NCBI GenBank assembly: GCA_023101885.1
Contig: JALPQD010000006.1
Coordinates: 13,935,585 to 13,999,584 of the forward strand
Reading direction: 5' to 3'
Length of the DNA stretch: 64,000 nucleotides
DNA from: Typhlomys cinereus
Lineage: Eukaryota; Chordata; Mammalia; Rodentia; Platacanthomyidae
Position 1 is the first letter of the stretch, and each line of letters begins with the position of its first letter. A program made the translations under genes and the position numbers. Positions 23,456 through 36,719 of the stretch are shown here, in pieces. The notes under the pieces were generated by a model. The model was not told where the DNA came from, ran no database searches, and saw only the letters and a list, made by a program, of their open reading frames with translations.

Positions 23456-25444
23456 TTAATAATCCACACTGCTACTAAAGATGAAGCATGTCAAAATTTT
23501 CCAGACATATGTTCTGCTTTCTGTTCATTCCAATGTAGTTGTTTCTATGCAGTTGAAACTATGTGTGGTTCTCTTCTCTTTCATGATTCTTTCTGTATGC
23601 AGGGCTGAAATCATTTTCACACATTCACGCCATTGCCACACATATTTTACACAGCCACTGTGTTCTACCATGCCAATGTGTTAGATGTACTAAAATTTAT
23701 TGGTAGGGCTGGGCTATAGATTACATTAAACATTAGTGGTCATACTAGTATCTCATTTTTGTAATTATTGTTGTGAGAAAAAATGTATTAAACAAAAGCT
23801 GTATGAAACCTGATTTTGAAAGATGCATGGACTTTAAACTGAATCATTGTTAGCCCAAGGTAATAAACTGAGCCCAAAATGTCATCAAAAGAATAAACAT
23901 AATTTTTGGCATTACAAAGCATGATGTTATTAAATTTTGGATTCTTGTCACAGAAGATTCAGGCTCTCTTAAACTCTGTTGGCAATCTCATTTTGCTGAG
24001 AGGAGGCGATCTGATAAATTTTTTGACTAACAGACTATTTTATTATGGATGAAATGAGAGAATTATTGTAGGGAAATACTGTTCTAGATTTCATTTTAAC
24101 TAGGAGGGAAACTTATTATTAATGTAACAATAAATGCCTAACACCAAAGAAAAAAAGTAGGGTTTATACATGTGTTCTAGCTGGTCAAAGCTGATTGTTA
24201 AAAAAGCTTCCTGGATACACTGAAAGAGAAATATGATGAAGGGTGAAAAGTTCTATAAATATAAGTCTGATTGTACAAAAAATTTGAAAAGGTCTATGCA
24301 AAAGTTAAAAGACATCTGAGGAAAATACTGTAGTTATAGTCCAGTCTGAGTCTGGGCTCATAAAAGATGTTTTACAAAAGATATAAAGGGAGACATAGAA
24401 TGGAAGATGAACATAAAAATGTCTGACAGGAATGTAAGAAAAGTGCCAAGAAGCAGAAACACAAGTGATGTGAATGAGATTAGCTTTAAAGAGAAAAAAA
24501 AGAATGACAGAAATGATTAGTCTAACTGTAAGCATAAGAAGTTGTAGATCAATAGTTTCCAAGATAGTTACAAGAAAGCTCAAGTAATATATTATTTTAA
24601 AAGTTCTGAAAGAGAGACACTATCATATTAGCATACATGAACTAGATAGAATGAGTTGAAATGAATTTTTACCAACATTTAGTTTTGGATTTTAAATTAT
24701 CAAACTTGCAAACCTTAAGAAAAAAATGTGACATCTTCAGGAATCAATATGCATTCTCCAAGAATGAGGAAGGCAATATTGCTTTCATTTCATACTAAAA
24801 CAGTGATTGGTAATCCAGAAAAGAGAAATTGATTTAGGGTCTATTGATTTAATTGAAGGGTTTGATAGTTTTCCCTCAATGCTACTTAGGATTAAATACT
24901 AAAGGTCACAGAGTATTAAGCAACTTTCTAACTTATTGCCAAATAACTATGTTTCAATATTTAAGAAAGAAGGTCTTAATTTTGCCAGATAATGGTTTTA
25001 TCTTTAGTCTCATATAGTTAAAAAGTGTATAATGTCTAGAATGAAGGACTATATTGTATATCATAGATTGTATGTGTGCTTAGGTTAGAGAAATATTAAT
25101 ATCACTAACATGATTGTAGAATTTTTTTACTGAGATTTGACTCTTGTTCTTTCAAATGAATCTGAATCATGTAGAAATACATACAGCATATATGTTGATT
25201 ATAAATGCCAGAATGTGAGATAAATATGTGAGAATGTGATATATACATCATATATACATTCCATATATAAATATGGAATAAAAGGATGACAAACAAGATT
25301 TGTAGATATCTTGAGCAGTCTGAATAGAGATGCCAAGAGGTCTCCATCTCATATTTGGCTGAATGATAGCTCCTTCAGGATGTTTGTAGTATAAGAGAGT
25401 TTGGCAATAAGAGTATGTTAAGAACACGCTCAGTGTCTTCACTG
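23456..25444. other. Unassigned AT-rich sequence
   Basis: About 2 kb with no repeat or exon I can support. Confidence 0.4.
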
Positions 25445-25670
25445 ACCCCAAAAATGTCAAAATCAGTCTGGATGGTGTGAAGACATTGTAGAGCTGGGGA
25501 TAAGGAAGCCTGTGGAAGCTGGAAGGGAAGGAAGTGGAGTTTCTCCCAAGACCTTCCAGAAGTAACAGAGCCCTGGACTTCCAATCTACATAACTCTTTA
25601 AAAAAATCATGGTGTTTTAAACCACCAAGTTTATAGTAATTTGTTGCAGCATCAAGAAACCAACAAATCC
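25445..25670 (+). mobile_element. MLT1-type MaLR LTR, 3' part
   Basis: 'tggagtttctcccaagaccttccagaagtaacagagccctg' is followed by 'tggtgttttaaaccaccaagtttatagtaatttgttgcagca', which matches the 3' half of a mammal-wide MLT1 LTR. Confidence 0.8.
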
Positions 25671-28144
25671 ATTTACAGAAAACTAAGGGATATCTTGTGA
25701 GATCAGATATAAATTTCCAGTTTCTCTTTTGGGATGAATAGGCACAACCATTAACAATTTTATTTGTAAATGTCCTCACCCAGTGTTGTCCCACCTTTGT
25801 GTTCTGCACTACTTTTGTTCCATTGTTCCATTCATGGCTTCCCTGATTCTTGCTCTAGTGCTCTGATTATTTGGTGTTATCCTGAATGTTAATCAATGGG
25901 AACACAGCCTTTCAGTGTTGGCTGTTCACCACATGGTTTTCACCCAAGCTTTATTTGCTCCAAATGCTGGAGTATAAGACATCATAGCTGTCTTTCCAAT
26001 CCAAATGTTCTGAATTTGATGTTCTTTTTGTTGTGATGAATGCCTTCTTTTTTGGTGTACTATGTCAATCAAGGGAATTTTAATGCTCCTTCAGGAAAAA
26101 AACAGGCACACAATTGAAAAAGAAACCTAATCTCAGTGATTTCAGGAGATAACTAAATGGAAAAATTATACCAGCAAAATGTGCAGGTGTCCAGGCAATT
26201 GATGAACGAAAAAAAGATGGTAGAGGAAGGACTAAGGACCTATTCTTCATGCGATAAATTACCCCTCAGCACAGGCTGTACTTAGCACTTCACATGAAGG
26301 GATCACAATTATCTTCATAGCAAGGGATTGTGCAGTTTTGTCTGGGAACCACTCCCTTAACTGGAGATTTATAGGGATGGTGAATTGTTATTTATTACAG
26401 GACTCAAAGCCAAATTTCAGACCAGGTCTTTGAGTTGAGACAACAGAAATGTCATCCTCACAAAGGCCAGAAATCATTAAAAAATGCATGTTTTATATTC
26501 AGCCAGTAAACCAATAGGTAATCACTACCTATGTTCCCATAAAAAAGAGATAATACCCCCTTTATAAGCTATTACTGACATAAGACATCAGATTTTTCTA
26601 AATCGTACTTTCTAGAAACATCTGTACAATATAAACCATCCACAAAGAGCAATATAACTACCTAGCATTATAAAAATTTAATTTTGAAAACAACCACATA
26701 GCATAAAATCTAGACATAATGGAAGATACACTTTGCTCCACATATAAATACAAAAATAAGATTTTTTAAAGAACATTGCTAGATACATCTAGTCTAAGAT
26801 AAAGATTCACCAAAAAAAAAAAAAAAAAAGGAAAAAGAGCGTGGCGGTTGTATGACTGTTTCTGGGTTGGGCACGATTACTGACATCAGTATTAGAGAAC
26901 TATGAAATCCACATGAGGCCCTTTGAGAAAAGACCTGATAATATTCCCATTTTGGCGGGAGAAGGAAGGCTCACATGGTTCTACCTCTCCCAGAGGATAT
27001 GTCATGTCATACAATTGATATAGATGTAGTTGCCTGTAAGCTGTTCATGCTACTGTAAGTGACATCTCAATCGTGTTCCTATAAGCACTGCCCATAATTT
27101 CACTGGCTCAACAAGTTGGACTTGAGTGGAATCAATTCTTGGTATGTCATTATTCTTTTGAACCAGGTTTAATAGAAATGGACTCCTTGGGAAAAATAAC
27201 ACAACAAGGGCATGCATACAGAAATAATATTTTACCTGAAAAAAATGCTCAAGTCAATTACTGGTTAATGCCAAGGATCAATGAGCAACTTTTCAGATGG
27301 GATGAATTGGTTGCACTGGGCAGTACCTGATGAGGGAGCACCACTGGAACTGACCAGCTGAGTCCTAGTTCTTGCCATGGCTGAAAGTGCAGCTGAATCT
27401 ATTTAGTTTCTATCAGCATTCTTAGCTCTGCCCTAGTTAGGTTTCTATTATTAGACTGCAGAGTTATAAGGAACTCCAGGCCAGTCATTTCTAAGTTTGT
27501 TTCAAGACAAATGTTCTGCAGTGACCAACCTGCTTGGTGTTATCAAGGAGAGATAGCTTCTGAAAGGTCTTTCAAATCTAGTCAAATCAAAAATCTCTTA
27601 TGGGCTTCACCTTTAGTCTTTCAGTCAGATAAAGAGAACACAAAGACATTTCCTTTGCATGCCTATCAGCAGGCATCAAGCGCTCATGAGGAATTAAAAT
27701 GTAGCAGCTAAATACTTTTATTTTGCATTAAATGGGAAGTAGAAAATTTGTAAATTATCTGTGCGTCATCTAACTGAGCACTCACTTATCACAATGATTC
27801 CATCTGTGGCTGATCAAATGTCCATATCCAGGTTGTTACCAGATGGCTTTTAGACCTCTTCCTCAACAATCCTTTCAGTCATATGAGACCCAAATGCCAA
27901 GACTGAGTGGTTCCTAAGTTCTTAAAAACTTACATAGAATGCTGCACTAGTTTTTTTCTGATAACATTTCAGTTTCTGATTTTACCTGAAATTAAGCCAT
28001 CTGAGTGAAACGACTGCCATTTTTATAAGTGCATGTATAACAAATTCTAACACATGGCATGTACACACTAATTTATTGAGTGAATTGAAAAACGAGTATT
28101 AAATGTGTGTTTTCTGCAAACCAGAATAGAATGTACTTCTCAAT
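25671..28144. other. Unassigned sequence with an A-run at 26812-26829
   Basis: The A-run could be the tail of a retrocopy, but no homologous body or target duplication was seen next to it. Nothing else is supported. Confidence 0.4.
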
Positions 28145-28325
28145 TGTCTTTAAGGTTTTTAACTAATGAATTAATTAATATTTATCTACAGAGAGAGAGA
28201 GAGGGAGAGAGAGAGAGAATGGTATTCAGGTGGAGGTCAGTTCTCTACTACAGTGGTCTTCCAGGAGACGATTAGGTTTTAGGCAGGTGTTTTATCCACT
28301 GAGTAATCTCACCAGCCAGTCATTT
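28145..28325 (-). mobile_element. tRNA-derived SINE (B3-like) with GA tract
   Basis: A GA tract (28191-28219), 'ggaggtcagttctctactac', 'ggcaggtgttttatccactgagtaatctcaccagcc': the reverse of a B3-like SINE with the tRNA head near 28315. Confidence 0.7.
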
Positions 28326-28544
28326 TCTTTGAAGACAGGACTTTTTAATTTAATAGTGTGTGCAGCTATGTATATGCCATGAAGGAACATACCAAGAACA
28401 GTGTCCTAATATGTAGTTCTTCTAAATAATAAAAAGTGAAAATTAATAAGCAGTCATTTGAAATAAACCCTTCTCAAAAATATCTTAGGAGAGTCTCAAA
28501 GAGATCAGGATTATAACTTGGAAAGTATTTTGTAAGTTCACAAA

Positions 28545-28700
28545 ATATGCTTATTTCATTTAATGCTTTTAACATGTCCTACAAGGGCTTTTATAACCAT
28601 CTCCATTCTGTAGATGAGGAATGTAGACTGAAAAAGACTGAAAATGGGAAGTCTGGTTCTGTAGTCCACTGTTCTAAGATCATTATACTATACTAAACTT
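28545..28700 (-). mobile_element. MIR SINE fragment
   Basis: 'ataaccatctccattctgtagatgaggaatgtagactgaaaaag' resembles the reverse MIR core ('ccattttacagatgaggaaactgag'). Confidence 0.6.
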
Positions 28701-29209
28701 TCTCAATCTATGAATTTAACTTAATTGTCAGGTTTAAAGAAAGGAACCTCTGCAGAGTTAGTATAGCTTTGTAAAATTCAAAACAAGCAATTGAAATATT
28801 TGGCCATAAGATGATTAGAAATAAAAAGCAAATGAGTTCAACTCCCACCAATACAAAAGAAAGGTGATATAAGAAACTGTGTGCGGGCTCTAAGTCTGTC
28901 TATAGGCAGAAGAAAATAAGCCAGAAATGTCAATTGTTTAAAGGCTGTATTAACAAAGAATGTGGATCTCATTTTTTTACCCATTGAGTAAAACCGTTGA
29001 TATGTATACCTTCAGTGATAAGTAGTTGACAATTCTTGGAATAATCTAGAAATAATAAATACTTTCTGGGAGTTGGTATGAGGACTGATCATTTGTAATT
29101 GTGTTATAGGTAATAAATAGTGATGACAAATTGGGAAAAATTGTTAGGATTATATCCTTGTCTACAATATCTGGGGAAGATAATATCAGCTCATCTTCTA
29201 GCTTTGCAA
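28701..29209. other. Unassigned sequence
   Basis: Nothing recognised. Confidence 0.4.
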
Positions 29210-30338
29210 AATAATAATTGGATTATATTAAGTGAAGTATCCCAAACCCAGAAAATTAAGCGCCATATGTACTTCCTAATAGGTGGCTCCTAGTACCAAA
29301 TTCACCCAGCCCACATTGAGACACTCAAAGGTAAACCTATGTAATATAGTAATTGCAAGGATTATGAACAGGAGGGATGGGGTAGGAGGGCCACACCAGA
29401 AACAAGGAGAGAGGGGACCATATTAAAGCAGAGAAAATAGGCCTCCATCAAGGACTGCAAGTAAGTAATGTGACACCTGGTTAAGTTCACAGTAGTTCCT
29501 TCCTGATCATTTACAACTGAGGGGGTATGATCTCACCAGAAGGGGAGGGCATATAGTCTGGCAGATAAAAAGTAATCATTTTGCAAATGGGTGATTGACC
29601 CCTCCCTCACTGTGGTTTCCTACTTTTATTACATCTACCCTTGAATGTGCTATTATAACAAGACTCCAGTTTAACAGCTTTTTGTCTCTGACCAGGGGGT
29701 GACATACAGTGCCCATCAGGATGGAGTGAAGGGCATTGCAGGAGAAGCAAAACTGCAAAAGAAAATCAACAAACCACAATCCAGAACTTCAGAGACTCTA
29801 TATCAACCACCTAGAACTAGGCCAGCCTAATCGCTCCCCATCCTGAAGCTCAGGGACATTTGCAGAAGAGGGGGCAGTAAGATTGTAAGAGCAAAAGGAT
29901 GGGAGGAGCAATGATTTGCAAGATTCTCCACACTAGTTAGGGGCCGAAGCAATTATAATAGGACTTTGCATACCCTGCGCAATGTCCAACACACTATTGA
30001 CCCCACAAAGTCTAGCATCTGCTAAAGGCACCAAGATCCTTGGAGGCAAGGGATTGACAGCCACAGTAGTGTTCCTATGCTTAAGGGGAACACAAGAAAG
30101 AGTTCAGGGAAGTGCCACTGGGTCCTTGTACGTCATCGGAGAGGAGGACCCAGAGAAGAGTCAGGCATACACAATAAAGGACTCTCTGGGAATTGGGGGG
30201 TAGGCACTGGGGGAGGGGGAGGGAAGGGAGGAGGAACAGGAGGTTCAGGGGGAGGAGGAGGGAGTGAGGGAACTGGTCTACCTATTAAGTTTGTATGAGT
30301 GGAAATAATAAAAAATGTATAAAAAAATAATGATTGGA
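29210..30338 (+). mobile_element. Young L1 3' end insertion with 13-bp target-site duplication
   Basis: The element is about 29223-30325. It starts in the last codons of ORF2 ('ttatattaagtgaagtatcc') and runs through the whole 3' UTR, with the G-rich tract at 30190-30270 and an 'aataataaaaaatgt' A tail. The flanks AATAATAATTGGA (29210-29222) and AATAATGATTGGA (30326-30338) differ by one base and are read as the target duplication. The unspliced acceptor region (CCAG|GGGG near 29696) is retained. Confidence 0.92.
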
Positions 30339-30420
30339 ATTAGAATTGTAATCCAGCTCTGTTTCTATATATATATCAGTGGTGTGTTTTAAGTCATTGG
30401 AGTATATAGTGTAGGATTAT

Positions 30421-30850
30421 GGCAGGCTGAATAATATCCTTTTCCAACAGATATTAATATACTAACCTTTAGAGTAGAAGAATGTTACTTCATATGGCAG
30501 TAAGTTTCTTTATAACATGATTGAATTACATGTTTTCAAGATCAATGACACTACAGTGTTTTTGGAGGCCCAAAGATGCCTTCATTTCCGACCCAGCAAG
30601 AAAGCAGAGGAATATACTCAAAGATAGAGACTGTAATGATGCATCCACAAGCTAAGGGATATCCATGGTCTTTCAAAATCAGAAAAGACAAGAATCTGCT
30701 CCTAAATTTTTAGGGAAAAGTTTGGCCTTGCCAATATTTTGATTTTGGTCCAGGGAAATGGATTTTCGGCTTTTGGCTTACATAATTACGAAAGAATAAA
30801 TTTACATTGATTAAGATACCAAGTTCGTCATATATGTGATAAAGGTCATA
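30421..30850 (+). mobile_element. MLT1-type MaLR LTR
   Basis: 'ggctgaataatatcc', 'agatattaatatactaacc', 'acttcatatggcagtaag', 'catgattgaattacatgttttcaagat' and a late 'attttgattttggtccagggaaa' follow the MLT1 LTR from near its start to near its end. Confidence 0.8.
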
Positions 30851-31489
30851 GGAAATGAATTTTGTCCACTACCTATGTAGCACCAGGTTTCTGGAACACT
30901 GCCTTGATTTAGCCAAGCAGCTTTGATATAGCTTATATGACCAACAACCTTTTAAATTTTATCCTAGCCTTAAAATTGAAGCCTATTTATTTTTGCAAAA
31001 GGACTCTGTTTTAGATTTACTTTTCCTTAAATCACATTGGATTTGAATATTTTAAATATTATTTTTATTTATTTATTTATTTGAAAGACAAGGAAAGAGA
31101 AAGATGGCATGCATTATTCTACATTATTTAGATTTATTTATAACAGGCACTGTATTAATATATATTTATAATATGTAATAATATATTTATATATAAATAT
31201 AAGTAAATTTATAGTATATATTAGTCCACATTCTATATATGTTACAAAATATATAATTTATATGATAATTTGAATCTAAAATGCCCCACAGGGTTTTATT
31301 CCTTCATACTCATACACTAGAGTAGTACAGAGAGTTGGTATCAAGAAGTAGGTTGTTACTACGATAAACCTGACCATGTAATTTATAGATTGTTAAAACT
31401 GGTTTGCAGGAGGGATATGGAAGAGTTCGAAGTTATTCTAAAAGGACCTTAGCTGTGGTACTCAATGTTCATTTCTTTTTCTTTTTTAA
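30851..31489. other. Unassigned AT-rich sequence
   Basis: Contains (ATTT)n at 31064-31083 and a TA-rich block at 31155-31265. Nothing else recognised. Confidence 0.45.
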
Positions 31490-31559
31490 ACATTATTTAT
31501 TTATTTATTTATTCATTCATTTATTCATTTATTTATTTATTTATTTATTTATTTATTCA

Positions 31560-31615
<56 letters not shown>

Positions 31616-31838
31616 TATATCCCTGTGGAGAGCCAAGGTTGACTTTGGGAATCATCCTGGATTGCTTCTGCTTCAATTTTGCTTCACTCTTGGATTTCCC
31701 ATCCTCTGCCCACCATGGCCAAAAGTGTAGGCCTCTACTATTTCTGCCTGGTGTTTGTACTTGGGAGTTGGGATATGAACTCAGGACCTTCTGCTTGTGA
31801 GGAAGAGTCTTAACCCCTGAGCCTATTTCTCCAGCTCA
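31490..31838 (-). mobile_element. B4-like composite SINE with long simple-repeat tail
   Basis: On the plus strand: an ATTT/ATTC array (31495-31560), (TG)n (31562-31590), (AG)n (31591-31615), then the reverse of the composite SINE: 'gactttgggaatcatcctgg', 'ggatttcccatcctct', 'gaactcaggaccttctgctt' and the tRNA head 'cttaacccctgagcc'. Three different simple-repeat types have grown in one SINE tail. Confidence 0.85.
31495..31615. repeat. Compound microsatellite (ATTT)n-(TG)n-(AG)n
   Basis: Three adjacent arrays in the tail of the composite SINE. Confidence 0.95.
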
Positions 31839-32779
31839 GTAATGGTCATTTTTGTGGCAGTGCAAAAGACCAGAATGTAGGCACAAGAGTTGGCTGCAAC
31901 CAAGGTCCAAGGTGGACAAGCTGCATCTGAAACTGGCCATGGAATTGATATTCACATTGGACTGCTTTCAGAGGCATGGAGAATATGAGTAAAGGAGAAG
32001 GGGGATTCCACAAAACCCTGCACAAGAGTTCAAGAGCAAAGCTTGTGATGCTAAGCTGTATGTGTCAAGGTCTTATTCTCTGCAAGAATACCAATGGACA
32101 CCAAAGTCAATTCTTGGAAAATATAAAAGAAATCAGTCCAACAAGTATAAACTAAGGGATTTAATTAGAACTCCTGTATAAAGTGAAAGGTTACTAAGTT
32201 GATTTTAAGTAGGTTTTTGCCAATAAATTTTACAGCTTAACTAAAACAGACAAATTCCATTCAAGACACAGTTATCAATTTGCATTTAGAAAGAAACCAA
32301 TTTAATCAATTAATTTTTAATAAAATAAATAAATAAAATATTATTTATGGCTCAAAATATTCTCATAAAGAAAGCACAAGATCAAGTTGACACACTGGTG
32401 GAGAAATGACATCAATCCAACAGAGATATTTCAAAAACATAGAAAGAATATTTTTCTGACCCCTTTATCATAATATAAAAAATGAAATTACACATAAATA
32501 TGTCTCAAGATCAGAGATGTAGGATTTTTTTGTGTGTGTTTATGGGTTGCATTCATGCATGTGTGTGAGTGTTAGGAAAATTGCATTACGTGTAAATTAT
32601 ATCTCAGCAACGTTGATTCTGAAAAAGACAACAAATCTGCATAAAGTAGTTAATTTGATCAAAGGTTGTGTAGAGATGATAAATCTTATGTCTTGCTTGA
32701 TGAAAGACTAAATTTTGAAAAAAAGTATATATGGACTTTCCTTTCAAAATTTTATATTTTCAGAGGATGTATGTGCTGT
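31839..32779. other. Unassigned sequence
   Basis: Nothing confidently recognised. 31840-32070 has a retroviral-internal-like texture that I could not support. Confidence 0.35.
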
Positions 32780-33105
32780 GAACTAAATGTGTATATCCCT
32801 ACAAGATTTATATCACAAAATCTCAGTCTTAATGTGGCTGAATTCGAAGATGGATCCCCTAGGTATTAAGAGCATAAAAAAGACATGTTGGGCATGTTCT
32901 GATAGTATTAGTTTCCTTATCAGGAGACACCAGAGTTCTATCCCCACAACAACCCCCTGCCCCACACAAAATCAATGCAAGAATGAAATGTGGAGACATC
33001 TGTCTTCATGTGAGGAATAGAATCTACCACAAGAAACAAATTTGTTTACACCTTAACCGTGGACATTCTGCCTTCAACAAAATGAGATGAATTGTTATAA
33101 AAAAC
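32780..33105 (+). mobile_element. MLT1-type MaLR LTR
   Basis: 'cagtcttaatgtggctga', 'tattaagagcataaaaaagacatg', 'atctgtcttcatgtgagga' and 'acaccttaaccgtggacattctgcc' follow the MLT1 order. Confidence 0.7.
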
Positions 33106-33707
33106 AGGTGGTTTATCTGTATTTCATGTGGCAATACTAGCAGATTAAGAATCATTCAAGCTCAAAATGCTAAGTTCAATGAAATAAAGATTTTTTTATA
33201 CCTCATAGTCTAGACAGCAATTTTATAATACTACCTAGACCAAGAGAAGACAGTGTGGATTCATAGTAGATTATGGGAAAACAATCCATATATTGTTAGT
33301 GTGTGCAACAAAAGTATATCTAAATTTTATATTATTAGATTATGAATGGCAGACCTGCCTTTCTATAAAATTTGGAGTGTAAGGCAATTTTTTATTGCCT
33401 GTCAGAAGAATGATCATTCCATGTAAATATTTTCCTTTGTCTTATTTTTTATGTTTAAGCTACTTTTTCGATCATGTTACACACTAATATGGCTTGTCAA
33501 TAGGCCCATGGCTTCTTTACTTCTAAATAATATGCATCGAAATCTTATTTTTTTTTCGATAGCTTGTCTGATATTGATCCCAAGTCATAGGGAACATCTT
33601 ATTATAAAGTATGTTCTTCAGCTCAAGCACTGTTGGTTCATTTTCTGTTTCTTCCAGTTCCTATAACTCTGCAGCTTAAAAATGGTGAAGAAAGAATTCC
33701 AGAAATC
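33106..33707. other. Unassigned sequence
   Basis: AT-rich; nothing recognised. Confidence 0.4.
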
Positions 33708-33915
33708 TGTCGGCAAACCTGAGTTCTGAATCTGGTACTTTGGTAACTCTTCGACCTTGGAAAATTCGATCAATCTCTCTAGCTTTAACTTTTTGTTCCA
33801 CAGAATGGGACAAAACCTGACTCTGCTACTCCTAGGAACATCGTAATGAAAGGAGATAATGTGGAAATGATTCTAAAATAGGCTCAAGGTGAACTAAATT
33901 GTCACCATTGTGTTT
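33708..33915 (+). mobile_element. MIR SINE
   Basis: 'tgagttctgaatctggtactttggtaactcttcgaccttgg', 'tttttgttccacagaatggga' and 'gaaaggagataatgtgg' follow the MIR core and 3' region. Confidence 0.75.
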
Positions 33916-34631
33916 ACCTTAATGTTATCAGACCTTATAGATGGGACTTGCCTCTCAGCCTAATACACAGAGAGAATTTACAATGTATATTACTGCAGCT
34001 TAATTTTATTCCCACTGTTGATAATGGTTTGTAGAGAAAAAGGGTACTTCAAATCACCTCTATGCATTCTTTTAAATATTTATATGGTATATAAACCAAT
34101 TGGTGATTGTCTATTTTTAACAAACAAAAATTAATTTTGAGATTTTTTTAAAATCTTGGTTACTCATAGGAAACTAATCAATACTGTTTTATTTTCAACA
34201 CACTCCGACACTTACACAAACTGCTATTTATATCTTGGAAAGTTTTCATTTAACACAAATCAATTGAAAAACATAATAAACTATCCTTCAGCATTTACCT
34301 GAAACTGGACAACAAAATTACATAAAGATAAAAACGTAGTGGGAAAGCACAGTGAATACATTTTACAATATTTGCTGTCATACTCCTAATTAATGCTCTC
34401 TGGTTCACATGTTTTTTTCTGAAACATTAATGAAATAATATATATTATATTAAATGAAAACATCATTTTGAACATAAGGATATGGAAAAACCATGCATGA
34501 TCAGGATGTTATAAAACAGCATTAAGAAAAACAAAAAGTAATTTTTTCTTAGCAAACCTTTTGAAAATATAGGTCACTTACCAATTTTTTAAAATCTTGA
34601 TTTTTCAACTTTTTTCAGCTTGCATGATGTA
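33916..34631. other. Unassigned AT-rich sequence
   Basis: Nothing recognised. Confidence 0.4.
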
Positions 34632-35196
34632 ATGGTTAACTTTGGTTGTCAATCTGACTAGATCTGGAATCAACTTAAACAGACCAGCAGCTAGCCATAA
34701 CAGCAAGAAACTATCTGGTTCAAGTTAACTAAAATGGGAAGACCCGCCCTAAAGGTGAGCAACATTTCCCTGTGGTGACCTAGAGAAAATGAAGTCCAGT
34801 CCATGCCATGTGCTGGCACATTCATCTTTTCTGCTGACTGCCAATTCTGTTACCATTCTTTGCTGACATTAGAACCCAGTTTCTTCATCCTTCCATGTGA
34901 ACTGAAATCCAGCAGCTCTCCAAGAATCCTCTAGATCACAGAATACTGAAGTATTCATCTTTGTGGATCGAGCAGCTGCCTGCATCCATTGTTAACTATC
35001 TAGACCTTATCTGGTGGACTTAATAAATTCCACTTTACTATATATTTATTAATATATTTAATATTATATAAATTTATTAATATAATATGTATTTATTAAT
35101 ATATTTAATATATTTATCAATATAATATATATTAAATATATTAAATATATATTTATCCTATTGGGTCTGTTCCTCTAGAGAATTCTGACTAATACA
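34632..35196 (+). mobile_element. Solitary ERVL/MaLR-like LTR with expanded TA-rich block
   Basis: The start 'atggttaactttggttgtcaatctgactagatctggaatca' and the end 'cctattgggtctgttcctctagagaattctgactaataca' are the two ends of a widespread mammalian LTR. Between them, the short TA stretch normally just before the end has grown to about 120 bp (35036-35155). The 5' part with 'aaaatgggaagacccgccct' is conserved. Confidence 0.75.
35036..35155. repeat. TA/TTAATA-rich low-complexity block
   Basis: About 120 bp of almost only A and T with self-complementary TTAATATA motifs, inside the LTR. Confidence 0.9.
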
Positions 35197-35249
35197 CGTG
35201 TGATTGACTCTGCTCCGTGAAAAATATATTTGTTCCTAAGAAATTTAAT

Positions 35250-36530
35250 ATAGTTTCACAAAATGAATTATTCTCTGACAAATATATTTATCATCTTTCC
35301 ATTGAATTCCTTTCTTTTTGTCAATTTCTAAAAAGTCTAATTGGATTTTATTAAAGATTATGCTGAATTTAAAGAAATATTTGAAAAGTGTATTTTTCTT
35401 ATCTACCATCTATCCATTAAGCATCTGTCTGCCTATGCAAGCATAATTTAGCCTTTAATTTTTCTCAGTAATTTCATAATTTTCAGTGAATAGGTTTCAA
35501 ACTATTGTTTAATTTACTCCTAAGTATTTTATTTTTTGATGCCATTATAAGGGATAATTTCAATTTTTTAGTTTTTTGGTGTATGTATGTGTGCATGTAA
35601 TGTGTGAATGTGCTTATTTGTATGCTATGTGGAGATAAAGGACAAATTTGGATTCTGTTCCTTATCTTTCCACCTTGTTTAAGACCAGCTCTCCAACCTT
35701 GTAGAAGAGGTGAAGTTATATGATATACAGGCTTCTCTATACTCTCAGGCTTGCTTTCCTTAGACAAATGCTCATACCATTGTTTCTGGTGTTTATTGGA
35801 ATCTGGGGATATATACTCTAGTCTTCATACAAGTGCTTTGCCTGTTGTGCAATCACCCCAGCCCAAGCATGGTTTTCTTAATTTTATTTTGTGACTGTTC
35901 ATTGTTAAGACATAAATAATCAAGTGATTTTTATATTCTATTCTTGTAACATTACAAAAAATCTTTGTTGATTGACCTAAACAGTTATTTTAATGAATTC
36001 CTTAGAGAATTCTATATATATATGATCATTTCATTTGCCAACATTTTCCTTTCCTGTGTGGATGCCTCTTATTTTCTTTTCTTGTTTAGTTTCCCTAACA
36101 AAAACAAGCAAAATACAATGTTAACCAGAGGGAATAACACAACTGTACAGCTTTGTTTTATTCCTTAATAAAGTCTTTTTTTCAGTATTAGGCATAAAAT
36201 CATCAGTGGGTGTTTCATAGATGTTCGTACTCATGTTGAGGGTGTTTATATTTTCTATCAAATTTGTGTGATTTATCATGAAGATTGTTGGATATTTGCT
36301 ATACACTTTTTCTGTGTTTATTCAGATGACTATATGGTATTTTGCAGTATCAATTTATCTTCATATGTTGAAGCAGTCTTGCATTTCTGGGATAAATCCT
36401 ATTTGTCATTAGTTGGACTCAGCTTGCTGGTGCTTTGTGAAGGATCATTTTTGCATCAAGATCTGTAAAAGAAATTGGCCTGCACTTTTATTTAGAAGTC
36501 TTTGTCTGACTTTGATGGTTCATAGAGGTT
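35250..36530 (-). mobile_element. Ancient mammalian L1 ORF2 segment, interrupted by a SINE
   Basis: The plus strand is the reverse reading of L1 ORF2. Signatures are 'ctcctaagtattttattttttgatgccattataa' (35515-35550), 'tttgccaacattttcctttcctgtgtggatgcctcttattt' (36035-36077), 'atgttgaagcagtcttgcatttctgggataaatcc' (36366-36400) and 'tctttgtctgac' (36500). A B4-like SINE at 35575-35870 splits it. It covers the reverse transcriptase region, is far older than the L1 copies at 2-6 and 59-64 kb, and has no usable frame. Confidence 0.85.
35575..35870 (-). mobile_element. B4-like SINE inserted in the ancient L1
   Basis: TG-rich tail (35578-35620), a diverged B1-like middle, 'ggaatctggggatatatactctagtcttcatacaagtgctttgcc' and the head remnant 'caatcaccccagccc'. 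It sits between two blocks that are contiguous in L1, which places its insertion after the L1. Confidence 0.7.
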
Positions 36531-36719
36531 AAATAATCTAAGCAAAAGAATGCTACTAAAGTTTGACTTGATTGGTAATATGTAATTTTTTTAAGGCAAT
36601 CGCAATACTGAACAGTGAATAGGATGGTAGTCAGGAGAGACTTGGAACCTGAAAGATATGTAAGGAGCTAATTTAATTGAGAAATATGAGGTTCAAATTC
36701 TGTTGCAGCTTGCCTACAT

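Noticed and set aside
26812..26829. A-run as the tail of a processed pseudogene
   Set aside because: No gene-like body precedes it and no flanking duplication was found.
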